A DNA stretch of 64,000 bases, taken from contig LT629952.1 in assembly GCA_900104565.1 (NCBI GenBank), positions 1,115,604 to 1,179,603 of the forward strand. The letters are read 5' to 3'. The DNA is from Ruminococcaceae bacterium Marseille-P2935 (GTDB lineage: Bacteria > Bacillota > Clostridia > Oscillospirales > Ruminococcaceae). Below the pieces are notes generated by a model. That model did no database searches and was not told the DNA's origin. It was given only the letters and a program-made list of their open reading frames with translations. Made by a program: the position numbers and the translations under genes. Positions 54,194 to 63,510 of the stretch are shown here, one piece after another. The stretch's first letter is position 1; each line of letters starts with the position of its first letter.

Positions 54194-54934
54194 TCATCGC
54201 TGTTTGGCAGCTTCACCTGTTTTACGATAGGTTTCTACGCAATAACCTTTGCGCCCGCATGTTTTACAGAATAGTTTTCTTGTCTTTGGAGTATGTGCGG
54301 AAAAGATAAACTCCCTTACGCCGGGCTGAAACACGGTATGGCATTGCGGGCAAATGTAGGCCGTTTTTCGATAATACAGTCTTGTCGCAAACACTCCAAG
54401 CAGAATAACAAAGGGAATTCCAACGAAAAACGGCAGCCATATTCCTTTTACAATTCCCCAAAATAACGCCGCAATTTGTATTACATCCATCAACACTCCT
54501 GCAAAAAGCATTATCATATGAACATTGCGCAGTTTTTTTCTGTTTTCCATAGTAGATGCTATGTCATGGATGGTTTCAACCGAATAAAGCGACCAACTCT
54601 TCATTTCCCGTACCAGCTGCTCCAACGTGTGAAGCGTTGATTCACGTTGAGCAATTTCGCTCTTCAATAATTTTGCCTGTTCCTCCAGCAGCACCCTAAT
54701 TACATTGTCAGAATCTTTTTCTGACAAAATGTTTCTTATATTATTGAGAGATAGACCGAGGCTTTTTAAAAAGCAGATAATTTTTAATTTTTTCAAATCA
54801 TCCTCTGAGTAAAGCCGGCGGCCGCCTTCGCTCAGTTCGCTTGGAACAAGAATTTTTCGCGAATCATAATACTGGACTGTTCTCACTGTTACAGAACAAA
54901 GTTTTGCTATTTCTCCGGTTGTATATTGGGACAT
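54194..54934 (-). CDS. MerR regulator with membrane domain and zinc ribbon
   Basis: A 246-residue protein. An N-terminal MerR winged helix (TTGEIAKLCSVTVRTVQYYD) and dimerisation coil span residues 1-115. Two or so hydrophobic helices follow (residues about 137-187), then a C-terminal zinc ribbon with CPQC and CKTC pairs (near residues 200-230). This MerR plus membrane combination suggests a membrane-linked sensor, perhaps of cell-envelope stress; there is no neighbour target gene. The ATG at 54934 has AAGGAGGTG upstream, which rules out the longer frame. Confidence 0.85.
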   Translation of the reverse strand: MSQYTTGEIAKLCSVTVRTVQYYDSRKILVPSELSEGGRRLYSEDDLKKLKIICFLKSLGLSLNNIRNILSEKDSDNVIRVLLEEQAKLLKSEIAQRESTLHTLEQLVREMKSWSLYSVETIHDIASTMENRKKLRNVHMIMLFAGVLMDVIQIAALFWGIVKGIWLPFFVGIPFVILLGVFATRLYYRKTAYICPQCHTVFQPGVREFIFSAHTPKTRKLFCKTCGRKGYCVETYRKTGEAAKQR

Positions 54935-55432
54935 AGCGTTCACCTCCTTGTAGCCATATGTTACAGCATTACGCAGCGTCACAAGCAATGGGTTACGCTG
55001 GGTAATTTTTAATTTTTCCTGTTTTTTATCTGCTCAGTAGAGCAGACTGACTATCTCCTGAAAAAACAGGGGTTAGGCCTTTAAAAATTTGTCCAGGGTA
55101 TAAAATTTATTCTATATAGCTTTACTCATAGTACCATGCCTGCACGTGGAAAAAAAGAACAATTTCAAAGTTTACTGCAATGCTGGCTTTGATTGCCCCT
55201 CCTGGGGCCATGAAAAAAATGCCCCAACCCAGAAAAGCAGAATGACAGCCTTAAATTCTTAAATGCTACACAACACAGGGGTTTCATACAATAGCCTTTC
55301 CTATAATTTTATAAGCCCCATATAAACCGGTTATTTTTATTTGTTGGTACTTTGCTAGGTTAGGTTATATGTTTGCACAAAACGATAGATAAATTTTTTG
55401 TTACAAGTTAAATACTCTTTTATAAAAAACTG
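54935..55432. other. control region between MerR gene and uracil permease
   Basis: No gene. MerR-family promoters with long spacers should be looked for on the minus strand near 54940-55000. The lower part is AT-rich and ends at the uraA promoter. Confidence 0.35.
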
Positions 55433-55461
55433 TTGACCTTTGTCATTTTTCCTGATATAAT
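55433..55461 (+). promoter_or_regulatory. strong sigma-A promoter of uraA
   Basis: -35 TTGACC (55433-55438) and perfect -10 TATAAT (55456-55461) are 17 bases apart, and TGA before the -10 makes an extended -10. The transcript would start near 55468, about 25 bases before the leader peptide. Confidence 0.9.
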
Positions 55462-55492
55462 ATCAAAAGTTTTGGGAAAGGATGTGCAAAGG

Positions 55493-55570
55493 ATGATGAA
55501 TCGAGGTTTTTGGAACACCCCTCATATCCGAGCTATTTTTTCTTTTCCATTTTTATTTTATTTTATTTGA
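55493..55570 (+). CDS. leader peptide of uraA attenuator
   Basis: A 25-residue open frame begins ATGATGAATCGAGG with AAAGG upstream and ends TTTTATTTGA. It reads MMNRGFWNTPHIRAIF and then SFPFLFYFI; its last third is encoded by an almost pure T-rich tract. The stop codon (55568-55570) overlaps the first base pair of the terminator hairpin. Such a layout lets a ribosome close behind RNA polymerase block the hairpin. The U-rich tract is where polymerase would pause when UTP is low. No gene product function beyond control is expected. Confidence 0.7.
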   Translation: MMNRGFWNTPHIRAIFSFPFLFYFI

Positions 55571-55605
55571 AGCATTTCCATTTCGATGGAGATGCTTCTT
55601 TTTTT
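55569..55605 (+). terminator. uraA leader attenuator terminator
   Basis: A 13-bp stem (55569-55581 and 55586-55598, one G.U) capped by a TTCG tetraloop, then seven T. It lies between the leader stop and the uracil permease ribosome site 40 bases later. Confidence 0.9.
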
Positions 55606-55655
55606 GTCAAAACGAGCCTGTATTCACAATGCAACCAACATAAGGAGGAAGTTTT

Positions 55656-56987
55656 ATGAGCAAAGAAAATGCGGCAGTACAAACAGACGCCATTCGCGAT
55701 GCCAGAAGCCTGGGGATACCCAAATTTATCCTTCTGGGGTTCCAACACGTATTCGCAATGTTTGGCGCTACGGTCCTGGTTCCTATGATCACCGGGCTGA
55801 ATGTTTCGACCACCCTGCTGATGGCTGGCCTGGGCACCTTATTGTTCCACCTGTTAACCAAAGGTAAGGTCCCGGCTTTCCTGGGTTCTTCCTTTGCATT
55901 TTTAGGGGGCTTTGCCATTGTTGCACCCAAACTTTTAGACGCTAACGGTAATGCAACCATCCCCAATACCGAAATGCTGCCTTATGCCTGCGGCGGTGTG
56001 GTTGCTGCCGGTTTGGTTTATGTGCTGGTGGCCGGTCTGGTAAAGGCTTTTGGTGTAAACAAAGTCATGCGCTTCTTCCCCCCAATCGTTACCGGGCCTA
56101 TTATTATCTCGATTGGGCTTACTCTGGCTCCCACCGCCATCACCAACGCACAAAGCAACTGGCTGCTGGCCGGCATTGCGCTGGCCACTATCATTATTTG
56201 CAACATCTGGGGTAAGGGCATGGTCAAGATCATTCCCATTCTGTTGGGCATCGGTGTGTCCTACCTTGTAGCCCTGTGCATGGGAGTCATTGATTTTTCC
56301 ACGGTGGCAAATGCAAAGCTAGTAGCCATGGCGCCTATCACCATAGCCAAATTTGACGCCAACGCTATTATTACAATTCTACCTATCGCGCTGGCAGCTA
56401 TGATGGAGCATATTGGCGATATTGCAGCCATTGGCGCAACGACCGGAAACAATTATATTGCCAACCCCGGCCTGCACCGCACCCTGCTGGGCGACGGCCT
56501 GGCTACCAGCGTTGCCGGTATGTTTGGCGGACCTGCCAACACCACCTACGGCGAGAACACCGGCGTTTTGGCCATGACCAAGGTTTATGACCCCCGGGTA
56601 ATTCGGCTTGCCGCTTTTATTGCGATCGCCCTTTCTTTTATTCCCAAATTTGGTGAAATAGTAAACACCATCCCCCCGGCAATTATTGGCGGCGTGTCTT
56701 TGGTGTTGTATGGCATGATCTCTGCGGTTGGTATCCGCAACGTGGTTGAAAACCAGGTAGATTTTACCAAATCCCGCAACCTGATTATTGCTGCAGTCAT
56801 TTTAGTAAGTGCGCTGGGGTTTGGTTCCGACGGTCTGACCTTTTCCGTATTCGGCGCCAGTGTTAAGCTTTCTGGCCTTGCAATCGCTGCGATTGCCGGT
56901 ATTCTGCTGAACGCTGTACTGCCTGGCAACGACTATGAGTTTGGCAAAGATCTAAAGGGCGACACCGCCGCAAGCCTACAGCTGTAG
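55656..56987 (+). CDS. uraA: uracil permease (NCS2 family)
   Basis: A 443-residue H+/uracil symporter with about 14 helices. The UraA signature is seen as LGFQHVFAMFGATVLVP near residue 25, PIVTGPIIISIG, and ALAAMMEHIGDIAAIGATTG (near residue 245) followed by RTLLGDGLATSVAGMFGGPANTTYGENTGV. The N-terminus is cytosolic. TAAGGAGG precedes the ATG. It lies downstream of a promoter, leader peptide and terminator, so its expression is predicted to respond to pyrimidine nucleotides by attenuation. Xanthine permeases are related, but the motifs fit uracil better. Confidence 0.93.
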   Translation: MSKENAAVQTDAIRDARSLGIPKFILLGFQHVFAMFGATVLVPMITGLNVSTTLLMAGLGTLLFHLLTKGKVPAFLGSSFAFLGGFAIVAPKLLDANGNATIPNTEMLPYACGGVVAAGLVYVLVAGLVKAFGVNKVMRFFPPIVTGPIIISIGLTLAPTAITNAQSNWLLAGIALATIIICNIWGKGMVKIIPILLGIGVSYLVALCMGVIDFSTVANAKLVAMAPITIAKFDANAIITILPIALAAMMEHIGDIAAIGATTGNNYIANPGLHRTLLGDGLATSVAGMFGGPANTTYGENTGVLAMTKVYDPRVIRLAAFIAIALSFIPKFGEIVNTIPPAIIGGVSLVLYGMISAVGIRNVVENQVDFTKSRNLIIAAVILVSALGFGSDGLTFSVFGASVKLSGLAIAAIAGILLNAVLPGNDYEFGKDLKGDTAASLQL

Positions 56988-57088
56988 TCGGGGCTGTTTT
57001 TCAACTTAGAAGCGGTAATCCAACTTTATAATTGAACAAAACTGCGGTTTGTTGAAACCATAGGCAGCTTATTCAAGTTATTAACAAT

Positions 57089-57127
57089 AAAAGCAGCACC
57101 GGTCTTATGGCTGGTGTTGCTTTTTTG
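57089..57127 (+). terminator. terminator of uraA
   Basis: An 11-bp stem (one G.U) AAAGCAGCACC/GGTGTTGCTTT with six T lies about 100 bases past the stop codon. Confidence 0.8.
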
Positions 57128-57818
57128 TACAGCATGGGTGGGAATAAAATTTGTCCATTATTATAGAATATTCGCAAAGCGGACTAGTATTATTTGCCAT
57201 TGGGCCGCTTGTCGGCTTGGCCATAAAATATAATACCTACTTTACTGTTATTGCAGCATGACCGATCCGCACAAAAATTACGTAACAACACCTTTTTAAT
57301 ACAATTCATTGGCGTAAGACTGCACAAAACAGCCTTCAAAGCCGGGCAGGTTTACAGGGGCCTCACCATGAAGCACATAATCCCCCATTGGCAATATATT
57401 TTTTATGCATCTTTCACTTACACATCTTGGTGTACCACTTCTAAGCGGGTAAAAACGCGATATAATTGGTTCTTGTTTTATAAAAACTGTCTGCGACAGT
57501 TTTTATTGCGCATAGGGCGAAAGCCGATAGGAAAATCGCCTACACATAACTTTTCATAAAACAGGGATTGGGCTTTTTGCTTTGCAGTCAGCGGTACGGT
57601 TTTATTTAACAACTAGCTAAAGTTAAATCATAGTTTGTTCACAACTCGTGACCCGACAAGAGGTATACTTCTAAATTGATAAGGTACCTTAGCATTTTAA
57701 TTAACTGCTTTGCGGGCAGATAAAATTAGTATTGGGCATTTAAGGCGGCCCAGGGGTATCCGGTTAGAATAATCAGGTACAGTTATTTTAACATGATTCA
57801 AATGATGGGAGTATTCCA
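57128..57818. other. intergenic region with a perfect 12-bp hairpin
   Basis: No gene. At 57480-57506 a perfect ATAAAAACTGTC/GACAGTTTTTAT inverted repeat with a TGC loop and a T-rich end looks like a free-standing terminator with no gene before it, so a small transcript upstream is possible. The marR promoter should be near 57600-57780. Confidence 0.4.
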
Positions 57819-58268
57819 ATGGAACAGATGATAACAGATGAGCAGCTTTTTTCCTATGTTCACCAAACGCAGGCCCTTATCATGCGACGCATATATCAGC
57901 TGATGGCCGGCAGCTGTACTATGCTTGGCCAATATAAGCTAATGTTTTTATTGCATGCACAGCCAAACCTAAGTCAGCGCGAAATTGCCGACCTGCTGCA
58001 GATTCGGCCATCATCTGCTGGTGAATTGATTGAGCGGGCAGTAAAAGCCGGAATTGTGTTGCGGGTACGGGACGAAAAAGATAACCGGGTTTTCCGTGTT
58101 TCAAACACCGAAAAAGGAGAACAGGTTTTTGCAGATTCTATGAAAAAATTTAGCCAAATTACCCGTGAAATGTTTCAATCATTTAATGACAGCGATCGTA
58201 CACAGATGATGAATCTACTGGTTAAAATGAAAACCGGCCTGGAAGAAATCTGTCAGACTCACCAATAA
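57819..58268 (+). CDS. MarR-family transcriptional regulator
   Basis: A 149-residue winged-helix regulator. NLSQREIADLLQIRPSSAGELIERAVKAGIV (residues about 48-78) is the wHTH and the wing RVRDEKDNRVFRVS follows. It is the first gene of a cluster with an RND adaptor and pump, so it most likely represses them and itself, releasing DNA when a ligand binds. GGGAG lies before the ATG. A 57-base gap separates it from the adaptor. Confidence 0.9.
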   Translation: MEQMITDEQLFSYVHQTQALIMRRIYQLMAGSCTMLGQYKLMFLLHAQPNLSQREIADLLQIRPSSAGELIERAVKAGIVLRVRDEKDNRVFRVSNTEKGEQVFADSMKKFSQITREMFQSFNDSDRTQMMNLLVKMKTGLEEICQTHQ

Positions 58269-58325
58269 TCAACAGAACGTTTTCATTACCATCTTAAACG
58301 GCAGAAAGTAAATGGGGGGATTCAC

Positions 58326-59756
58326 TTGAAAAAGAAAGGTATTATTATTGCAGTATGTGCAGTGGCAGTTGTGGCCGGAATCGGTATAGGGGCTCGTCTT
58401 CTTCGGGGGGAGGGCGCAATTACCGCCGGCGCAGAAACGGATCAAATTCCGGTAAACACCATTCGCGTCACTCCGCAGGAAATTAAAAACTCGGTGGAAT
58501 TTGTTGGGCAAATCCAGCCAAGCCAAAGTGTCATGGTATTTCCTAAAACAATAGCTACCGTGCAAAAAGTACATGTGCAGGTAGGAGATACCGTTAAAAA
58601 GGGCGATTTGCTGCTCACCTTAGACGGTTCCGACCTGGAAAGCCAGCTAAAAGCGGCCCAAGCCGGTTACAATTTGGCGCTTGCCTCTTACGAGCAGACT
58701 GTGGGGTATGGCATGAATAACACCGAAACCCAAATAAACAGCAGCTACAAATCGGCAAAAATCAGTTACCAGGAAGCTTCCAGCAGCTACGACAAAGCCA
58801 AAAGTGCATTCAAAGCTGCACAGGCTGCATTGGATCAGTTCAATGCTGGCAGCAGTATTAGTGCAGACCAGCTGGTGAGCACTTACGAAGCCAAAAAGGC
58901 GCAGCTTGATAAAATGCTGCCGGATGATCCAGCCTACGCCGGGCTACTGGCAGAGCTAAACGCCATGAAAGACAGCTACTCTGCTGCCAAAAGCCTCACT
59001 ACCGCTTACCAGCAGGCAAAAAGCGCTCGCGATTCTGCCGATAAAATGCTGGAAGCTGCCGACCTGCAGTACGAAGCCGCCAAAGAGGCCTACCACAATT
59101 ACCAGGATGAGGGCCAGGACGCAACCCTGACCATTGCAGAAGCGCAGCTGGCCTCAGCCAAAGCCTCTTATGACGCCGCTATGAAGCAGGCGGAACACCT
59201 GAATATTTACGCCCCTATTGATGGCATAGTTACCGCCTGTTCCGCCAACGAACTGGAACCCATTTCCACCAGCTCGCCAGCCTTTATTATCTCGAATGAC
59301 AACATGATGACGGTAGAATTTGCAGTTTCTGACCGGTTTGCTTCGGCCATTCAGGAGGGCGATTTGGCCACTTTGTATGTTTCGGGCAAGGAACTGCCCG
59401 CCACCATTACCGAAGTTTCGCAAACAATTGACCCAAAAACCGCATTATTTGTAATGAAGGCTTCGGTCGATAATTCTGACAGCAGCCTGAAAACCGGTAC
59501 CGCAGTGACTATCAGAGTTGATACGCAAAAAGCCTTTGATACCCTGTGCGTTCCTGTAAAATGCATCCGCTACGAAAATCAGCAGTCCTATGTCTACACT
59601 GTAAAAGACGGCATCGTTTCGAAGGTGTTTGTTACCACTGGAATTACCGATGATGTAAACACCCAGATCCTTACTGGCCTGGAAGACGGCCAGCAGGTGA
59701 TTACCACCTGGCATCCAAACTTAAAGGACGGTGCACAGGTTAACGTTGTAGAATAA
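58326..59756 (+). CDS. RND efflux adaptor (membrane-fusion protein)
   Basis: A 476-residue adaptor anchored by one N-terminal helix (residues about 5-25). The lipoyl half MVFPKTIATVQKVHVQVGDTVKKGDLLLTLDGSDLESQ is followed by a long Ala/Lys-rich coiled-coil hairpin (about 115-285). The second lipoyl half YAPIDGIVTACSANELEPISTSSPAF and a beta-barrel/membrane-proximal domain (about 320-476) come next. It is read 15 bases before the RND pump. The TTG start at 58326 has a GGGGG ribosome site. In a monoderm there is no TolC-type outer channel, so export is directly outside. Confidence 0.88.
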   Translation: MKKKGIIIAVCAVAVVAGIGIGARLLRGEGAITAGAETDQIPVNTIRVTPQEIKNSVEFVGQIQPSQSVMVFPKTIATVQKVHVQVGDTVKKGDLLLTLDGSDLESQLKAAQAGYNLALASYEQTVGYGMNNTETQINSSYKSAKISYQEASSSYDKAKSAFKAAQAALDQFNAGSSISADQLVSTYEAKKAQLDKMLPDDPAYAGLLAELNAMKDSYSAAKSLTTAYQQAKSARDSADKMLEAADLQYEAAKEAYHNYQDEGQDATLTIAEAQLASAKASYDAAMKQAEHLNIYAPIDGIVTACSANELEPISTSSPAFIISNDNMMTVEFAVSDRFASAIQEGDLATLYVSGKELPATITEVSQTIDPKTALFVMKASVDNSDSSLKTGTAVTIRVDTQKAFDTLCVPVKCIRYENQQSYVYTVKDGIVSKVFVTTGITDDVNTQILTGLEDGQQVITTWHPNLKDGAQVNVVE

Positions 59757-59770
59757 GGAGAGCTGCTGAC

Positions 59771-62700
59771 ATGTCTTTTATAAAAACAGCAATTAAGCGT
59801 CCCGTTACCGTGTTAATGGTCGCCCTATGCGTTTTGGTGCTGGGATTTACCTCCTTTTCCAAAATGCCCATGGAGCTCACCCCCGATTTCAACCTGCCTA
59901 TGGCAATCGTCTCCACCACTTATTCGGGGGCTGGTCCGTCAGAGGTGGAAAGCCTGGTAACCCGTCCTTTGGAAAAGGTATTGGGTACAACCCCGGGGCT
60001 CCAGAATATTATCTCCCAATCCTCCGAAGGCTCCTCTCTTATTATGTTAGAGTTGGAATTTGGAACGGATATGGACAATGCCTCTATGGAAATTCGTGAA
60101 AAGCTGGATCTGGTTAAGGCAATGCTACCCGATACCGCTTCCTCCCCTATGCTGCTGCAATTTAACATGAACGATATGCCAGTAGTTACCCTGTCGGCCT
60201 CGGGAGACAGTGCCGATCTGCTTTACCAAATCAACGAATCGATTGTACCGGAACTGGAAAAAATCGCCGGTGTTGCTTCGGTAGATGTCAGCGGCGGTTC
60301 TACCTCTCAGGTGCGGGTCGATTTGGACCAGGCGCGGCTGCGGCAGTATGGGCTGAATATAAACAGCATCATCAGTACTATTTCCGCTTCCAGCGTCAAC
60401 CTGCCGGCCGGTTCGATCTCACTGGATGATAAAAGCGTGTTCCTGCGCGGTCAGTATGAATATAACACTATTGGGGAATTAAAATCTCTCCCCATTACGC
60501 TGCCAACGGGCAATGTCATTCATCTTTCTGATGTGGCCGATATTTATCAGTATGAAAAAGAATCTGACAGTATCAGCCGAATCAACGGTCAAAACAATAT
60601 TACTATCAGCGTCAGCAAACAGCAAAGCGCCAATACCGTTACCGTTGCTAAGAACCTGCGGCAGGAAATGAAAACCCTGGACGCCCTCTACCCCGACATT
60701 CACCTCAGTATGGTGCTGGATCAGGGCGAGGCCATTCAATCGGCCATAAACAGTGTCATTTCCAGCCTGCTTTTGGGCGGTGCGCTGGCCATTCTGGTGC
60801 TATGGCTCTTTTTGGGCGATTTTAAGGCATCCATGATTATCGGCACTTCCATCCCCTTCTCGGTGGTTATTACTTTTGTGCTCATGTATTTTATGGGCAT
60901 CGATTTAAACCTGATCTCCCTGGGCGGCCTGGTAGTGGGCGTCGGTATGATGGTCGACAACTCTATCGTTGTACTGGAAAGCATCTTCCGCTGCCGCAGC
61001 CAGAAAATGGACGTAAAACAGGCTGCCTTTGAAGGGGCAAAAATAGTTGGCTCTGCTATTGTGGCCTCTACCCTTACAACTGTGGTCGTATTTTTACCAA
61101 TTGTATTTATTAAAGGCCTCACCTCAGAGATCTTTGGCCAGGCAGCCCTTACCATAGCGTTCTCCCTGCTGGCTTCACTCATTTCTGCCCTTACCATAGT
61201 CCCCTGCATGTTTGCAAAGCTTTCACCCGAAGAAAAAACAGGCACCAAGTTTGCAAAAGCTTTCGGCCGTTTAGAAGACTTTTATTCCAAAGTAATCGGC
61301 TGGGCTTTGCACCACAAAAAATCGGTCGTTGCTATCTCTGTCGCCTTCTTTGTAGGCAGCCTGTTTCTCACCTCGTTTATTGGAAGCGAACTGATGCCGG
61401 CAATTGACCAGGGGCAGTTCAGTGTTTCAATTGAAACGGAACAGGGCCTGAAAAAGGAAGAAAAGGATCAATATGTGCAAGCAGTAGAACAGGTGCTGAG
61501 CGGAATTCCCGAGATAGAAACATACAGCTCCAGTGTAGGGTCCTCCAGTTCCAACACCTCTTCTGTCACCGTTTTTCTTTATGATGATGCCAAGCGCACC
61601 ACATCGCAGGTGGTGGCTGAAGTGCGCAGTGCCGTATCGGGCATGCCTGGCTGCAGCATAAAGGTAACCGAAACCAGTTCTATGATGATGAGCGCCGGTT
61701 CCTCGGGTTCATCCGTTTCGCTAACTATTATGGGCAACGACCAGGACGACTTAAAAACAGCAACTGCCGATATTGAGGCAATGATGGCTAAAATAAACGG
61801 CGTTGTAGCAACCAGTTCCAGCGTTTCGGTGGGGCGGCCCGAAGCCAGGGTAGTGGTGAACGCCACTAAGGCGGCGGCATACGGCTTTACCCCTGCTACC
61901 GTCATCTCGTCGGTAAACACCATGATAAACGGCCGTACTGCCGCCACCTTAAAGGGTGACGAGCAGGATATGGACATTGTGGTATCCTTCCCAGAAGGCA
62001 GTTTTGAAACAGTAAGTGATCTGCAGTCCATGACTCTTACCTCCCCTGCCGGGCTGAATGTTCCCCTTACCAGTATTGCCGATATTGTTTTTGATAACGG
62101 GCCCATTACTGTAAACCGTCAGAACAATCAGTATGTATATACTGCATCTGCCCAGGTGGCGGGGCGTGACTTCGGCAGCGTTTATGCCGATATTCAAAAA
62201 GGGTTAAACAACATGATTTTACCATATGGGGTGGATGCATCTTTCAGCGGCATGGCTCAGATGCAGACCGAAACCTTCAGCGACATGTTTTTAGTGCTTT
62301 TCATGGCCATTATACTGGTCTTTATGGTAATGGCCGCCCAGTTTGAATCCATGCGTTTTTCTATTGTTGTTATGGTTTCGGTGCCATTCTCCATCAGCGG
62401 TGCGCTATTGGGCCTGTTCCTTACTGGGTGTACGCTGAATATGACCTCAATTATTGGTATGATTGTACTGGTTGGCGTGGTAGTAAACAATGCCATTGTA
62501 TTAATTGACTATGTGGGTCAGATGCGCGAAAAAGGAATGAATGTGTTTGATGCCTTAACCTATGCCGGGAAAACAAGGCTTCGTCCAATTTTTATGACCA
62601 CTATTACCACCGTATTGGGTATGGTACCGCTGGCTTTGGGCATTGGCGAAGGCGGGCAGATGCTGCAATCAATGGCAGTAGTCGTAATTTTCGGCCTAAT

Positions 62701-62860
62701 CTGCTCTACCTTACTTACCTTAATTGTAATACCGGTATTTTATTCCATGTCTGAGAACGGCCGGCAAAAAAAGCTGGAAAAGAAAGCCCGCCGCCTGCAG
62801 GAAAAAGAAATAAAAAAAGCCTTGAAAGCAGCAGAATATACGGCATCTTTAGAATCATAA
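59771..62860 (+). CDS. RND multidrug efflux permease (HAE1-like)
   Basis: A 1029-residue inner-membrane pump with 12 helices and two large external loops, the full RND length. The TM4 proton-relay segment is VGVGMMVDNSIVVLE, where the second Asp of AcrB (Asp408) is Asn. The TM10 segment VVVNNAIVLIDY has Asn where AcrB has the relay Lys940. The remaining Asp, present also in TM10, would have to carry proton coupling. AAGGAG precedes the ATG. The pump is cotranscribed with the MFP under MarR control and is likely to extrude drugs or other toxic small molecules. Confidence 0.92.
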   Translation: MSFIKTAIKRPVTVLMVALCVLVLGFTSFSKMPMELTPDFNLPMAIVSTTYSGAGPSEVESLVTRPLEKVLGTTPGLQNIISQSSEGSSLIMLELEFGTDMDNASMEIREKLDLVKAMLPDTASSPMLLQFNMNDMPVVTLSASGDSADLLYQINESIVPELEKIAGVASVDVSGGSTSQVRVDLDQARLRQYGLNINSIISTISASSVNLPAGSISLDDKSVFLRGQYEYNTIGELKSLPITLPTGNVIHLSDVADIYQYEKESDSISRINGQNNITISVSKQQSANTVTVAKNLRQEMKTLDALYPDIHLSMVLDQGEAIQSAINSVISSLLLGGALAILVLWLFLGDFKASMIIGTSIPFSVVITFVLMYFMGIDLNLISLGGLVVGVGMMVDNSIVVLESIFRCRSQKMDVKQAAFEGAKIVGSAIVASTLTTVVVFLPIVFIKGLTSEIFGQAALTIAFSLLASLISALTIVPCMFAKLSPEEKTGTKFAKAFGRLEDFYSKVIGWALHHKKSVVAISVAFFVGSLFLTSFIGSELMPAIDQGQFSVSIETEQGLKKEEKDQYVQAVEQVLSGIPEIETYSSSVGSSSSNTSSVTVFLYDDAKRTTSQVVAEVRSAVSGMPGCSIKVTETSSMMMSAGSSGSSVSLTIMGNDQDDLKTATADIEAMMAKINGVVATSSSVSVGRPEARVVVNATKAAAYGFTPATVISSVNTMINGRTAATLKGDEQDMDIVVSFPEGSFETVSDLQSMTLTSPAGLNVPLTSIADIVFDNGPITVNRQNNQYVYTASAQVAGRDFGSVYADIQKGLNNMILPYGVDASFSGMAQMQTETFSDMFLVLFMAIILVFMVMAAQFESMRFSIVVMVSVPFSISGALLGLFLTGCTLNMTSIIGMIVLVGVVVNNAIVLIDYVGQMREKGMNVFDALTYAGKTRLRPIFMTTITTVLGMVPLALGIGEGGQMLQSMAVVVIFGLICSTLLTLIVIPVFYSMSENGRQKKLEKKARRLQEKEIKKALKAAEYTASLES

Positions 62861-62967
62861 CCTCTTATCAGTGACGTTATATACTTTCTATGGCATTATT
62901 TTCATACTTTGGAAAATGGTATTCTGCCTTCTTCGTCAAGTTCTCCAGGCGAATCCTTCTTTCAAAC

Positions 62968-63020
62968 AAAAAGCAAGTTGTCTTCCCATTTTAAAAAAGT
63001 GAGGGACAGCTTGCTTTTTT
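62968..63020 (+). terminator. terminator of the RND operon
   Basis: A strong stem of about 10 bp at the base (62968-62977 and 63010-63019) extended by a partly paired TTCCCA/TGAGGG section, followed by six T. It lies 107 bases past the pump stop. Confidence 0.85.
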
Positions 63021-63510
63021 AGCCTCAAACATATTACAATATTTTATGAACAACGCAAAAGAGCTGTAAATCGTTTTTAAGCTTTTTGCGTCTTAAAACC
63101 GGGCAGAATGGAGCACCTGAATGAGAACGAATCATATTCTCATGTTGTTTTAATCCGATTGTTTCTGCTACTTCACCGTTTGAAAAAGCCTGAAAAAGAA
63201 TTTTGTAACTGGGTCAGCTCTTTACAGTACCCAGGAGCAATGGGCGATATCTTCGGTAGAGTACACATAGGCTACCGCCCAGAAAACAAAGGGCTTCGCT
63301 GTACAGGATTGGTGTCATTGCCTGAGGCAATACGTATAACCGCTGTCCGTCGCGCCCTTTTGAGGGTAGGGATGCACCTGTTTGCCTGGCACTTGCTGCC
63401 GTCACCCTGCACCAATAGTGTCATCTTATCAACTCTCTGCTTCGTGTGATAAGGTTTCCCTTTTCTGTATCAATTTGTGCCGGCGCGAATCGGCGGAATG
63501 GATGGTTTTT
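63021..63510. other. intergenic region without recognised gene
   Basis: Open frames (such as plus 63108-63449) lack ribosome sites and protein-like patterns. Nothing else was recognised before trmO. Confidence 0.35.
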
